Numbered from the stretch's first letter, positions 49,581 to 59,372 are shown. The stretch: DNA of 64,000 bases from CAYNRE01 sp964399535 (GCA_964399535.1 CAYNRE010000009.1:1-64000), one strand, 5' to 3'. Numbers and translations: made by a program. The notes: generated by a model not told the origin, from the letters alone.

Positions 49581-50933
49581 CTAAGCCGCCCGACCGGCGC
49601 TGGCCGTCCCGCCGCGCCGTGGCAGCCAACCCGAGTGCAGTACCGCCAGGGCAACCCGGTCCTCCAGGTTGGGGCGCAGCACGGCGAGCAACAACATCGG
49701 CAGAAACCAGCCCACGTACATCCCCCCGTCGCCGCCGTGCCAGAATTGCACCCCCAGCATGATCGCTGCCGAGCAGCTCAACAGCGTCCCCAGGTTCTTT
49801 CGCGCCGGCCACAAACACAGGCTCGCGCTCAATACCGCGAACAGCACGAACACCGGTATCCGGTAGGCCGGCTCGTGGTAACTCCAAAACCCTCCCAGCG
49901 ATCCGGCTCCCGGTACCTGCCCGCCCGATAGCTGCTCCACCACCGTGGCCCAGCCCCCCATCTGTTTGAACTGGTCCCACACGCCCGCGGCGTCAACCGC
50001 GGTCAGCGCCAGGCTCGCCACGAGCAGCGCGCCCATCATTCCCAGCCCCGCCAGAAACCGCACCAGCCCACGCGGCCAATAAAACCCAATCCACAGCGGC
50101 ACCAAGAACAGCGGGTAATAAATCGTCCCCGCCGCCAGTCCCAGCATCATCCCCGCCAAAAGGGGGCGCCGATACAACACCACGATCCAAATCAACAGCG
50201 CTGCGGGCAATGCGTGGTCCACCCGGCCAATGGTTTGCGCTGTGTACGGAATCAGCAGGTACAGCCCCGCGCCGGCCACTCCGGTCCGAATGTTGCCGAA
50301 GTGCCGAGCCCCAACCAACACCATCCCGGTCACCACCCCCAAGTGCGCCAGAATCGCCATCGTCCGCGCAGCCGCGGTCCGTAGCGATTGCTCGTCCATC
50401 TCGGCCTGCCCCCCCTCGATGCGCATCAACAGCCGGTTGGGCAGCTCTCCCAACGCAAACAACAAGCCGTAGCCCGGCCCGTGGTCTCGCAAAAAGGGGT
50501 CGTCGACCGCGACCCGCTCGCGGTTCATCACCTGCGACCACCGCTCGGCCCCCGCCAGGTCAGCCGGCTGAGGCGTGCCGTTGAGCACGTGCGCCATCAA
50601 GAACACCAGCAGCGACGCCCCCATGAACGTCAATCCGCCCGGCGACAGGTTCGGCTCAAGCAGCGGCCGCCGAACCATCATCGGGTCCAGTAGCATCCGC
50701 ACCAAAAACGCCAACTCCATCGCGAACACCCAGCTAAACCCGATCTCGCGGGCATTGCCGTCCGAACTGGCCAACAGCAGCCCCGGCCCCAGCGCGATCA
50801 GCCCGGCCAGGTCCAGGTTGCGCACGCTCCAAAGCCGGCTGAATTTGAAGTAGAGCGCGATCGTCATCAGCGACGAGATGTAAGTCCACGTCGTCCGCTC
50901 TAACTGCTGATATTGTGGCAGTATGTGTTCCAT
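49581..50933 (-). CDS. polytopic membrane protein, 450 residues
   Basis: About ten predicted membrane helices (for example LAGLIALGPGLLLASSDG, ILAHLGVVTGMVLVGARHFG, LGTLLSCSAAIMLGVQFWHG). The layout with a first extramembrane loop holding Asp/Asn/Glu residues resembles GT87-type or related lipid-linked sugar transferases, but no defining motif is certain. Conserved WSQVMNRERVAVDDPFLRDH and FWSYHEPAYRIPVFV lie in loops. Function unknown. Confidence 0.65.
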   Translation of the reverse strand: MEHILPQYQQLERTTWTYISSLMTIALYFKFSRLWSVRNLDLAGLIALGPGLLLASSDGNAREIGFSWVFAMELAFLVRMLLDPMMVRRPLLEPNLSPGGLTFMGASLLVFLMAHVLNGTPQPADLAGAERWSQVMNRERVAVDDPFLRDHGPGYGLLFALGELPNRLLMRIEGGQAEMDEQSLRTAAARTMAILAHLGVVTGMVLVGARHFGNIRTGVAGAGLYLLIPYTAQTIGRVDHALPAALLIWIVVLYRRPLLAGMMLGLAAGTIYYPLFLVPLWIGFYWPRGLVRFLAGLGMMGALLVASLALTAVDAAGVWDQFKQMGGWATVVEQLSGGQVPGAGSLGGFWSYHEPAYRIPVFVLFAVLSASLCLWPARKNLGTLLSCSAAIMLGVQFWHGGDGGMYVGWFLPMLLLAVLRPNLEDRVALAVLHSGWLPRRGGTASAGRAA

Positions 50934-51145
50934 CCACCGTCCCGGGGGCGTTTACTCCCCGGCTGCTCCTCTACGGCTACCCAGGCAATCGGCTGGCTCA
51001 AACCAAACCTGGAGCATAGACCTTCCCCGAACCACTGCAAGCTCCCCGCGCCAATGGCTCGCCCGGCGGCCCATTCCCTGCTAAAAAAATCCCACCCAGC
51101 GCCGCTCCCGAACTCGGCCCTCCGCCCCTGCCAGCCAAACCAGCC

Positions 51146-51619
51146 ATGTCGCTTCCCCCCGTCACCCAGCAATTGGTCGACCGCCTCACGGCCGCCGGAG
51201 TCGCGTTCGACCTGCTCCGTCACCCACCCGTGTTCACGAGCGCCCAAGCCGCCGAAATTCGTGGTACCTCGCTCGCCTCGGGCGCCAAAGCCCTGGTCTG
51301 CAAAGTCGACGACCAATTCCTCATGTTCGTACTCCCGGCCGACCTCCGGCTCAACGGCAAACAGGCCCGCCAATGGCTCGGCGCCCGCGGCCTGCGCTTT
51401 GCCGATCGCGACGAGGTCGCCCAACTCACCGGGCTCACCCCCGGATCCATTCCCCCTTTCGGCAGCCTCTTTTCCCTCCCCACTCACTGCGATCAGCTCC
51501 TGCTCGACCACCCCCGCATCAACTTCAACGCCGGCGACCACGCCATTTCCATCGCCCTCGATTCGGCCGACTACCTCCGCGTCGAGAACCCACGGCTCGG
51601 CAACTTCTCTCAGACCTGA
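51146..51619 (+). CDS. YbaK/prolyl-tRNA deacylase-like editing protein
   Basis: A 157-residue stand-alone YbaK/EbsC-fold protein. Family features are LLRHPPVFTSAQAAEIRGTS, GAKALVCKVDDQFLMFVLPA, GLTPGSIPPFGSLFSLPTHC and FNAGDHAISIALDSADYL. It clears mischarged aminoacyl-tRNAs. It is divergent from the membrane protein gene. Confidence 0.88.
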   Translation: MSLPPVTQQLVDRLTAAGVAFDLLRHPPVFTSAQAAEIRGTSLASGAKALVCKVDDQFLMFVLPADLRLNGKQARQWLGARGLRFADRDEVAQLTGLTPGSIPPFGSLFSLPTHCDQLLLDHPRINFNAGDHAISIALDSADYLRVENPRLGNFSQT

Positions 51620-51796
51620 ACGGCTCTCCCGGCTTTCCCCCAAAACCTGCGCTCGCCGAGCGCGCGGCCTCAACATTGCCTCCCCAGCCCTCGTTCCGTT
51701 TCCCGCAAACCGCTGAGCGCTCGGCCGCCCACCCACCAAACAAATCGGAGGCGCTGGCCTCCTTCAGCCCGCCGACGCTCTCCGCCTCTGGGCCGG

Positions 51797-53026
51797 CTAT
51801 TCTCGCGCCAGTCGCTCGCTCGCTTCGGCACACCAAGGGCTCTGGGGCGAGAGCTCCAAGAACGCTTGCCAGTGCTTCCGCGCCTCGTCGTCGCGTCCCA
51901 AATCGTCCAAGACTCGGGCCAAATGATAGTGCGCATCCGGGTAGGCCGCGTGCTGCACCAGTGCCCCTTCAAACGCCGCCACGGCCAGTTCCAACTCACC
52001 CTCGCCGGCCAACACACACCCCAAATTCGCCCGGGCTTCCACGAAGCCTTCTTCCAGCTCGATCGCCGCGTAATAGCGCTCCCGCGCGCCGCCGATGTCT
52101 CCCATTCGATAAAGCGCCTCGGCCAACAGGAAACTCACCTCCGCGTTAGGCCCCCCGGCCGCCAGCGCCGAGCGATAGGCCTCTGCCGCCTCTTTCAGTC
52201 GACCGTGCTCCACGCATTGCTCGGCCAACTGCACCAGCTCCTCCACGGTCGGCAGTTCGCCCCCCCCTTCGTGCGGCGCGTTCAGCGGCAAGACCCCTCC
52301 CACCGCCGACTCGCCGGGCGCCTCCCGCTCCTCCGCCTCGAAATCCAGCCGCAATTGCCCGCCGGCCTCGACCAATCCCTCGCCCTGCCGAACGAACAGC
52401 TCCCGGCCCTCGATCACTACCCGCGGGTCGGCCAGCGGCCGCGCAGCCCCCCCCAACAGCTTTGCCAGCGGTTCCAGTTTCCTGGCAATTTGACCCGGCG
52501 AGACCCCTAGCTCAGCCAATTGCGCCAGCCGACGGCCCACCGTCACTTCTTCAAAATCGAAGTACGCCAGCCGCTGCACCACCTCGGCCGGAACCAACAG
52601 CCCGCGCCGCTGCCACTGCCGCACCAGCGCGGTCGACTGCCCCAACACCTCGGCCAACATGGCCGCCGTGTAGCGCCGGCGAACCCCCGTTTCCTCCGGC
52701 ACCAGCCCCAGCCTCTGCCATAACTCACTTTCCCCCACCAACTCAACCGCGCCCTGCTCGCACTTGGCGCGCAGCTCGTCGCTAATTCCCTCCCCCCGTC
52801 GCAGGGCAAGCCCCCCGTCGCGGTCGCCTCCCCGCTCGCTTGCCTCCCCCACTACAACCAGGTCCACGCGGGCCTCCGCGCGCTCCACCACGATTCCCCC
52901 GGCTTCGCGCACGCGCTGCTGAGCCGAGCGGCGATCCATGCCCATCAGCCGCCCCACGAAGGCCACGCGCCGCCCTTCCAGGCTCTGTCGGTTTGCCCGT
53001 CCCTGCTCGCCCGCGGCGTCGGTCAT
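51797..53026 (-). CDS. BRCT-MerR-TPR fusion protein
   Basis: A 409-residue protein from ATG 53026 (GGAG upstream). Residues about 15-85 form a BRCT domain (RRVAFVGRLMGMDRRSAQQR, then VREAGGIVVERAEARVDLVV). Residues about 115-190 form a MerR-type HTH with helical follow-up (YTAAMLAEVLGQSTALVRQW, then YFDFEEVTVGRRLAQLAELG). Residues about 265-400 are TPR repeats (AAEAYRSALAAGGPNAEVSF). The set suggests a DNA-binding regulator that senses phosphoprotein or DNA-break partners via BRCT and assembles through TPRs. Function unproven. Confidence 0.8.
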   Translation of the reverse strand: MTDAAGEQGRANRQSLEGRRVAFVGRLMGMDRRSAQQRVREAGGIVVERAEARVDLVVVGEASERGGDRDGGLALRRGEGISDELRAKCEQGAVELVGESELWQRLGLVPEETGVRRRYTAAMLAEVLGQSTALVRQWQRRGLLVPAEVVQRLAYFDFEEVTVGRRLAQLAELGVSPGQIARKLEPLAKLLGGAARPLADPRVVIEGRELFVRQGEGLVEAGGQLRLDFEAEEREAPGESAVGGVLPLNAPHEGGGELPTVEELVQLAEQCVEHGRLKEAAEAYRSALAAGGPNAEVSFLLAEALYRMGDIGGARERYYAAIELEEGFVEARANLGCVLAGEGELELAVAAFEGALVQHAAYPDAHYHLARVLDDLGRDDEARKHWQAFLELSPQSPWCAEASERLARE

Positions 53027-53301
53027 CGCTTCGTTGCTCCGAGTCACCGGGGTTTTCCGCCTTCGATTCAGGCCGACGACCCCTCGTTGGCATCCAGTGT
53101 AGCCTCACCCAGGCCGGCGCAGCCACTCACGCCTAGGTTCGCTCAGTCCTCACACGGCCAGGCCCCCTACCCGTCGGCGTTCCCATCTCCAAATGTTCGC
53201 GACTAAACTACCTTTCGCCCGCCCAACCATTTACCTCCGCGCGAAAACCGACGGCGCCCGCTGCTCGATCAGCCCGTCCCTTCGCCCTCCAAGGTGTCCC
53301 G

Positions 53302-54717
53302 ATGCTCGTGCCTGTCCGGCCCTGGCTGCTGGCCGCCCTCCTATTGCTTGTTTGGGACGCCCCCACCGTGGCCGAGCGCCCCAATGTGCTCTTCATGGTT
53401 TCCGACGACCTCAATACCCAGTTCGCCACCTTTGGCAATCCGCGCGTTCCCACCCCGCATCTCGATCGCCTCGCCCGCCGCGGAGTCCGCTTTCTCAGGG
53501 CCTACTGCCAGGTTCCGCTCTGCAACCCCAGCCGATCCTCGGTTCTCAGCGGCCTCCGCCCCGATTCCTGCCGCGTCCTCGACAATGCCACTCGCCTCCG
53601 CGACGCCATCCCCAACCTGGTCACCCTGCCACAACTCTTCCGCCAGCACGGCTACCGCACCCTTCGGGTCGGAAAGGTTTTTCACGCCGCGGTCCCGGGT
53701 CAAATCGGAGCCGACGGCCTGGACGACCCTCTTTCCTGGGACGAAGTCTTCAATCCGCGCGGCTGCGACAAAGACGAAGCGGCGGGCGTCATCAACCTCA
53801 CCCCGCGCCGCGGTCCCGGCAGCTCACTCGCCTACCTGGCCTCGCGCGGATCCGACGCCGAGCAAACCGATGGCCTGGTCGCCTCCCAGGCAATCGACTT
53901 GCTCCGGGCCAACGCCGACCGCCCGTTCTTTTTGGCCGTGGGCTTTTATCGCCCTCACGTTCCCTGCATCGCGCCGGCTCCACGATTCCAAACCATTCCG
54001 CTCGGCTCGATCCGTATTCCCGAGTTGCTTCCCGGCGACCGTTCGGCGAAACCCCGCCTCGCCCTGACCAGTCCGCTTCCCCACGAAGGAGTCGCGCCCG
54101 ACGACCTGCGCCAGTTTATTCAGGCCTACGAGGCCTCGATCACGCTGGTCGACCACCAGGTTGGCCGCCTCCTGGTCGAACTCGACCGCCTCGAACTTGC
54201 CGCTCGCACCATCGTCGTCTTCTGCTCCGACCATGGTTTCCATCTGGGCGAGCATGGCTGCTGGCAAAAAGAAACTCTCTACGAGCCTGCCGTGCGCGTT
54301 CCTCTCCTAGTCGCCGCTCCAGGCATTGCCAGCGCCGGCCAGACCACCCAAGCGCTCGTGGAATTGGTCGACCTTTATCCCACTCTGGCCGACCTGGCCG
54401 GTCTCACGGGGCCCGCAGGGCTCGAAGGCATCAGTCTTCGCCCGTTGCTCGAGCAACCGGCCCGAGGCTGGAAACGAGCCGCCTTCAGCCAGCTGGCCCG
54501 CGGCCAACCCCCCGACCGCGCCCTGGGCCGAGCCCTGCGTACCGAGCGGTTCCGCTACATCGAGTGGGACGACGCCCGCGCCGGCGTCGAGCTCTACGAC
54601 CACAACCGCGACCCGTCCGAAAACGTCAATCGGGCCGACGACCCAGAATTGGCCGAAATTCGCACCCAGCTTCGGCAAATGCTGACCGCTGGTTGGCGCG
54701 CCGCGCTACCCCAGTAG
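53302..54717 (+). CDS. exported sulfatase (iduronate-2-sulfatase-like)
   Basis: A 471-residue protein with signal peptide (PWLLAALLLLVWDAPTVA). The catalytic Cys74 lies in CNPSR, the CxPSR formylglycine motif. Metal ligands are in VLFMVSDDLNTQFATFGNPR. Later motifs HDGV-like are replaced by VVFCSDHGFHLGEHGCWQKE, the typical Asp-His-Gly-x-x-x-Gly site. It would hydrolyse sulfate esters on polysaccharides in the periplasm, a trait abundant in planctomycetes. Confidence 0.92.
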   Translation: MLVPVRPWLLAALLLLVWDAPTVAERPNVLFMVSDDLNTQFATFGNPRVPTPHLDRLARRGVRFLRAYCQVPLCNPSRSSVLSGLRPDSCRVLDNATRLRDAIPNLVTLPQLFRQHGYRTLRVGKVFHAAVPGQIGADGLDDPLSWDEVFNPRGCDKDEAAGVINLTPRRGPGSSLAYLASRGSDAEQTDGLVASQAIDLLRANADRPFFLAVGFYRPHVPCIAPAPRFQTIPLGSIRIPELLPGDRSAKPRLALTSPLPHEGVAPDDLRQFIQAYEASITLVDHQVGRLLVELDRLELAARTIVVFCSDHGFHLGEHGCWQKETLYEPAVRVPLLVAAPGIASAGQTTQALVELVDLYPTLADLAGLTGPAGLEGISLRPLLEQPARGWKRAAFSQLARGQPPDRALGRALRTERFRYIEWDDARAGVELYDHNRDPSENVNRADDPELAEIRTQLRQMLTAGWRAALPQ

Positions 54718-54782
54718 CCCGCCCGCCGCGCGGCGTCGTGTGCCTGCCTCGTCGCCGCGCCCAAACCGCGCTCGCGAGCGCG

Positions 54783-56060
54783 CTATTCCTCGACGCGGTA
54801 AAGCGACGTCTCCGTGCGCCAGTACATCTCGCGCCCGACCACCGCCGGCGAAGCCATCAATCCCGAATCCAATTGGTTCGTGGCCAATAAACGGAACTCG
54901 GCGGCCGCCTCGACCACGAACACCTCGCCCCGTTCGTTGCCGAAATAAATTCTTCCTCCAACCTCGACCGGCGAGGCCGAAAAGTCCCCCCCCAATCGCT
55001 CCCGCCACAACCGCTGGCCCGTCGTTCCGTCGAGCCCGGTCGCCACCCCGTTATTGCTCACGAAGAACAGGTTTCCCTCCACCACAATCGGTGAGGGAAT
55101 CGCCGGCACCTGCTCCTGAAATCGCCACACAATCTCCGACTGATCGCGAATCCCCGCTCCCTCGGCCCGAATCGCCCACAGCTCCGGCTTCATATAGCCC
55201 GTGCAAATGTAAACCAGCCCGTTGCCGGTGCAGGGCCGAGGAACGTTGGAAAACCCCTTGTAGTCGAATCGCCACAGTTCCTCGCCCGTGTGGGGACGAT
55301 AGCTCCAAACGTGGTCGGCCCCCACGCTCACCATCTGCTCGCCGTCGGGCGTAGGCACCACCAGCGGCGTGCTGTAGGCCTTTCGCAAGTCTGGGTCGCG
55401 GTCAAACGTTCCCGAACGGGTCTGCTTCCAAATGGGCTGGCCGGTCCCCTTGTCCAGCGCCACCACGAACTGTACGTCCATGCCGTCGCAGTGCACCACC
55501 AACAGGTCCCCCCACAACATCGGCGAACTGCCGGGGCCCTCTTTGTGGTCCAGCTTCAGCTCCGTGTTTCGCCACAGCACGCGGCCGCTGGCCGTGTCCA
55601 GGGCGGCCGTACCCATCGTGCCGAAATGTACGTAAAATCGCCCCTCTTCCAGCACTCCCGTGGGAGAAGCGTAGCTGTTCTTGGCGTTCAATCGCGGCGG
55701 CTGATCGACTGAGAATACTTCCACGTCGTGCCGAATCTTCCCGCTCCCTCGATCCACGCAAACCGCCCGCAGCGATTCCTTCCCCCCCTCCAATTCCAGG
55801 GCCGTCGTCATCCAGATTTGGTCGCGCCATACCACGGGCGACGACCACCCTTTACCCTCCAGCGGCGTCTTCCAGCGCACGTGTTCCGTTTCGCCAAACG
55901 TCACCGGCGTCGGCCCTGCGCCGCCATGCCCCTGGCCGTCCGGCCCACGAAACTGCGGCCAGGCGGCGATCCCTTCCCCCCAGGCCGCACTCGCGGCCAC
56001 AACCAGCCATCCGCTTAACAACGCCGCGACCAGCCCTCGCACTGTCGATGTTCGTTTCAT
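54783..56060 (-). CDS. exported PQQ-like beta-propeller protein
   Basis: A 425-residue protein from MKRTSTVRGL with a signal peptide (LVAALLSGWLVVAASAAW). The blades repeat the pattern AWPQFRGPDGQGHG, RAVCVDRGSGKIRHDVEVFS, VALDKGTGQPIWKQTRSG, TGLDGTTGQRLWRERLGGDF. It is a non-enzymatic or quinoprotein-like propeller; the PQQ-binding and catalytic residues of alcohol dehydrogenases are not evident. It lies 32 nt from the ThuA-like gene and probably forms an operon with it. Confidence 0.88.
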   Translation of the reverse strand: MKRTSTVRGLVAALLSGWLVVAASAAWGEGIAAWPQFRGPDGQGHGGAGPTPVTFGETEHVRWKTPLEGKGWSSPVVWRDQIWMTTALELEGGKESLRAVCVDRGSGKIRHDVEVFSVDQPPRLNAKNSYASPTGVLEEGRFYVHFGTMGTAALDTASGRVLWRNTELKLDHKEGPGSSPMLWGDLLVVHCDGMDVQFVVALDKGTGQPIWKQTRSGTFDRDPDLRKAYSTPLVVPTPDGEQMVSVGADHVWSYRPHTGEELWRFDYKGFSNVPRPCTGNGLVYICTGYMKPELWAIRAEGAGIRDQSEIVWRFQEQVPAIPSPIVVEGNLFFVSNNGVATGLDGTTGQRLWRERLGGDFSASPVEVGGRIYFGNERGEVFVVEAAAEFRLLATNQLDSGLMASPAVVGREMYWRTETSLYRVEE

Positions 56061-56092
56061 GATGTTCCCGCTTGCGGGCTTAGCTTGGTTTC

Positions 56093-56989
56093 TCATTTCG
56101 ATTCCGCCGGCGCCGGGCCCAGGTCCAAGTCGTCGGCGGTTGCTGCAACCCGCGCCCCCTCGGTCGGTACTTCGATCCCAGCCGCCCACAGAATCCCGTT
56201 CACCAGGGCCCTGCGAAACGCCTCGATCTCGAAGTTGTCGTGAAAATGCCCCAGCGTGGTGCCAAAGCTCCGGCCGCCGTCCTCGCGCTCCAGGCTCCAG
56301 GCCACGGTCTGTTCCACTCCGTCCACGTCCACCGTCAATACAGGCACCGTTCGCTCGTGAAACTTTAGGTTCAAGTAGAACTCGTCCCGCAAGTCGTATG
56401 GCTTCCAGCCTCGGCAAATCGGGTGCTCGGGCCAGCGCTGCACCAGCGGGCGCCGGTCGACCTTGAGTCCGCAGTGTTGAAAGTGAAACCACCCCCCCAG
56501 GGCTTCGAGCCAAGGGGGCCCCAGCGCCAAATCATCCGCCGCCGTCGACCAATGAATACAAACCAGGCCCAGCCCCCGGTCCAACTGCTGCTTTACGAAA
56601 TCGCGCCGGGCCGGCGCCAGCAGAATATCGCCCGCCGGCCGCGAGTAGTACACCACCGCCGCGGCTCCACGAACCAGGCCTTCGTCGGCCGGCCAGTCCA
56701 ACTCCGGTGAAACGATCGCCTCGACCCCCTCGTTCTGATTCAAACACTTGGCCAAAAGACCACACTCCTGGCCATACATGTGGCTTGCCCAAGGGTGATC
56801 GGGTTTGGTCGACACCAAGACAATGCGCCGCTTTCCGCCGCTCGCTCCCTCGGGCTGATCGGCCCACCCCTCTTGTCCGCCTCCCCAGCCCAATAGGGCG
56901 ATCCACAGCATCCATCGCCAGGTGCGGGCCCAAGTCGTCCCGTCCCATCCGCGCATTTTCGCCTCGCCTGCCAACGTCCGAGTTTTCAT
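56093..56989 (-). CDS. exported ThuA-like domain protein
   Basis: A 298-residue protein with a signal peptide (TWRWMLWIALLGWGGG). The ThuA/glutamine amidotransferase-like fold is visible in RRIVLVSTKPDHPWASHMYG, RGAAAVVYYSRPAGDILLAP, GLVCIHWSTAADDLALGPPW and FGTTLGHFHDNFEIEAFR. ThuA proteins bind or process sugars; in planctomycetes they occur in large numbers near sulfatase and propeller genes. It precedes the PQQ-like gene. Confidence 0.85.
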   Translation of the reverse strand: MKTRTLAGEAKMRGWDGTTWARTWRWMLWIALLGWGGGQEGWADQPEGASGGKRRIVLVSTKPDHPWASHMYGQECGLLAKCLNQNEGVEAIVSPELDWPADEGLVRGAAAVVYYSRPAGDILLAPARRDFVKQQLDRGLGLVCIHWSTAADDLALGPPWLEALGGWFHFQHCGLKVDRRPLVQRWPEHPICRGWKPYDLRDEFYLNLKFHERTVPVLTVDVDGVEQTVAWSLEREDGGRSFGTTLGHFHDNFEIEAFRRALVNGILWAAGIEVPTEGARVAATADDLDLGPAPAESK

Positions 56990-57142
56990 TGCCTTTCCCG
57001 CCTCGGGATGCCAAATTCAGGGTCATCCTAGTCGCCGTGCCACCCCCGGGCAAATCGCCTTCCGGGCCGGCCGCTCGTCGGCGTGATCCCGATTCCCGAT
57101 CGCTCGCGTTCCCCCCAGCGCCACGTCGCTCCGGAGTTTTCC

Positions 57143-58681
57143 ATGGTTCCCTCTGCGGCCCCATTCCGCTCTCAGCCGTTTCCCGCCCCGCGACTGGCTC
57201 CCAGGGCGTGTCTGCCGCAACCACTCGTTCCACTCGCGCTGGCCGCTGCCGCCGTGCAACTCGCGCTGGCCGCCGCGCCGCTCGGTGCCCAAGACCCGAA
57301 GCCCGCGCTCGACGCCGCCATTGAAAGCCGCGCGGATCAGTACTGGCAGATCGCCGAACAAATCTGGAATTGGGCCGAGCCGGGCTACCAAGAGGTTCAA
57401 TCCGCCCCGCTCCTGGCCGACACCCTCCAAGCGGCCGGCTTCCGCTTGAATCGCGCGGTCGCCGACATCCCCACCGCCTTCCTTGCCGAAATCGGCTCCG
57501 GCCAGCCGGTCATCGGTCTCTTGGCCGAATACGATGCCCTGCCCGGTCTTTCCCAGCAGGCCGTTCCCGAGCGTTCTCCGCGCGTGGCCGGCGGTTATGG
57601 CCATGCGTGTGGCCATCACCTGTTCGGCACCGCGGTGGTCGCCGCCGGGGTGGCCCTGGCCGAACCCCTCAGTCAGGGGCAACTGCACGGCACGCTTCGC
57701 ATTTACGGCTGCCCTGCCGAGGAAGGGGGCGCCGCCAAGGTCTTCCTGGCCCGTGCCGGCCTCTTCTCCGATTGTGCGGCGGTGCTCCACTGGCACCCCT
57801 CCGACAAAAACTCCGCCGGCGACGGCACCTGCCTGGCCCGCGTCGCGGCCAAATTCCGCTTCCACGGCACCAGCAGCCACGCGGCTTCGGCGCCCGAACA
57901 GGGTCGCTCGGCGCTCGATGCGGTCGAACTTACCAACTTCGCGGCCCAATTGCTCCGCGAACACACGCCCGACTTCACCCGCATCCACCACGTCATCACC
58001 CACGGTGGAGGCGCCCCCAACGTGGTGCCCGAGTTCGCCGAGGTTTACTACTACGTGCGCCATCCCGATGCCCAGGTCGCCCGCCAAATCTACGACCGTC
58101 TGCTCAAGTGTGCCCAGGCCGGCGCCCTGGCCACCGAAACCCGGCTGGAAATCCAGTACCTGGGCGGCACCTGGCAGCTACTTCCCAACCAAACCCTGGC
58201 TGCCCTGGCCGAAGCCAATCTTCGCGCCCTGGCTAACCTGGAATACTCCACCGAGGAACAGGCTTTCGCCGCCCGTATCCAAGCCACCCTGGCCCGGCCC
58301 CAGCCGCTCGATTCCATCGGCGAAGTCCACCGCACCTCCGGCCACCAGCGCCGCGGCTCCACCGATGTCGGCGACGTCTCCTGGGTCGTTCCCACCACCG
58401 GTTTCACTACCGCCTGTTGGGTGCCGGGCACCCCGGGCCACAGTTGGCAAGCCGTTGCCGCGGGCGGAATGTCGATCGGGCGCCAAGGCATGTTGCTCGC
58501 CGCTCGCGCCATGGCCGCTACCGCCTGCGACTTGTTCACCCAGCCCTCGGTGCTGGCCGCCGCCCGAGACGAATTCGATCGCCGCGCGGCCGAACACCAC
58601 TACGCTCCCTTGCTCGAGCCCGACCAGAAACCTCCCCTCGATTACCGCCGGAGTTCCCAGGGCGAAACTCCCGCCGAGTGA
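57143..58681 (+). CDS. exported M20 family amidohydrolase (AbgB-like)
   Basis: A 512-residue protein from MVPSAAPFRS with a signal peptide (PLVPLALAAAAVQLALAAAP). The metal-binding motifs are GYGHACGHHLFGTAVVAAGV and GCPAEEGGAAKVFLARAGLF, with the dimer domain holding HGTSSHAASAPEQGRSALDA. The pattern fits p-aminobenzoyl-glutamate hydrolase-like amidases. It would act in the periplasm; the physiological substrate is unknown. Confidence 0.9.
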   Translation: MVPSAAPFRSQPFPAPRLAPRACLPQPLVPLALAAAAVQLALAAAPLGAQDPKPALDAAIESRADQYWQIAEQIWNWAEPGYQEVQSAPLLADTLQAAGFRLNRAVADIPTAFLAEIGSGQPVIGLLAEYDALPGLSQQAVPERSPRVAGGYGHACGHHLFGTAVVAAGVALAEPLSQGQLHGTLRIYGCPAEEGGAAKVFLARAGLFSDCAAVLHWHPSDKNSAGDGTCLARVAAKFRFHGTSSHAASAPEQGRSALDAVELTNFAAQLLREHTPDFTRIHHVITHGGGAPNVVPEFAEVYYYVRHPDAQVARQIYDRLLKCAQAGALATETRLEIQYLGGTWQLLPNQTLAALAEANLRALANLEYSTEEQAFAARIQATLARPQPLDSIGEVHRTSGHQRRGSTDVGDVSWVVPTTGFTTACWVPGTPGHSWQAVAAGGMSIGRQGMLLAARAMAATACDLFTQPSVLAAARDEFDRRAAEHHYAPLLEPDQKPPLDYRRSSQGETPAE

Positions 58682-59156
58682 TTCCCCGCGCCGTTCCCTC
58701 CGTCGCTCTGCGTTCAATTCCTCATCCCATCGTCCTGGCTTCCAACCCCTTCACCCTCTTCGCGCTCTTGCCCCCTCACGTCTTTGCGCCCTTGCCCCTT
58801 CGCGCTCCCTTTCTCCATCCCTATCTCCATCCCTTACCCTTCACCCTATTCGCGCCTTTGCGCCCTTGCGCCTTTGCGTTCCCTATCCCTATCTCGAACT
58901 CTATCCCTATTTCCGTCTCTATCTCCATCCCGTACCCTTGCCCCTGCGCGCTCTTCCCCCCTCATGTCCTTGCGCCTTTGCGCCCTTGCGCCTTTGCGTT
59001 CCCTATCCCTATCTCGATCTCTATCCCTATTTCCATCCCGTACCCTTGCCCCGCTGGCCGCGCATCCCCTGCCATTTCCGTAACCCGTGTCCGGTCGCTA
59101 CACTGTCCCAGTCATTACCTGAATCTTCCCTGCTTTGCCCGTGAAGGTGCTCGACC
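58682..59156. other. gene-free stretch with CT-rich direct repeats
   Basis: No gene is supported between the M20 and CDGSH genes. From 58738 to 59060 the plus strand is pyrimidine-rich and built from units such as GCGCCTTTGCG, CCCTATCCCTATCTC and CCATCCCGTACCC. The segment starting at 58861 recurs at 58981, period 120 nt, with few changes for about 55 nt. Confidence 0.8.
58852..59060. repeat. 120-nt direct repeat, two imperfect copies
   Basis: The block from about 58852 recurs from about 58972 with near identity over CGCCCTTGCGCCTTTGCG and CCCTATCCCTATCTC units, then both end in CATCCCGTACCCTTGCCCC-like sequence. Related shorter units continue to the left. The tract is CT-rich on one strand and could form triplex or hairpin structures. 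Confidence 0.75.
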
Positions 59157-59372
59157 ATGTCCGACTTCACCATCCGCTGTCGCCCCAATGGCCCCTTGGT
59201 CATCGAAGTTCCGGTCACCATCCTCGATCACGAGGGAAACCCCTTCCCGACTAATCCCGCCAAGCCCGTGGTCGCGCTTTGCCGCTGCGGGGCCTCGGCC
59301 AATAAGCCGTTCTGCGACGGCGCCCACAAAACCAACGGCTTTCAGGGCGATAACCTGGCCCCCAAGTCCTGA
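59157..59372 (+). CDS. CDGSH iron-sulfur domain protein
   Basis: A 71-residue protein. Ligands Cys42, Cys44, Cys53 and His57 lie in CRCGASANKPFCDGAH, the CDGSH [2Fe-2S] motif. The N-terminal 40 residues are a short beta part (FTIRCRPNGPLVIEVPVTIL). No membrane anchor. It probably serves electron transfer or iron-sulfur handling in the cytoplasm. Confidence 0.92.
   Translation: MSDFTIRCRPNGPLVIEVPVTILDHEGNPFPTNPAKPVVALCRCGASANKPFCDGAHKTNGFQGDNLAPKS

Noticed and set aside
53193..54890. Open frame overlapping the sulfatase in another phase
   Set aside because: The sulfatase frame has a signal peptide and catalytic motifs; the other frame is Arg/Pro-rich.
58738..59060. Repeat tract considered as a CRISPR array
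   Set aside because: The units vary in length, have no regular spacers, and no cas genes are near.
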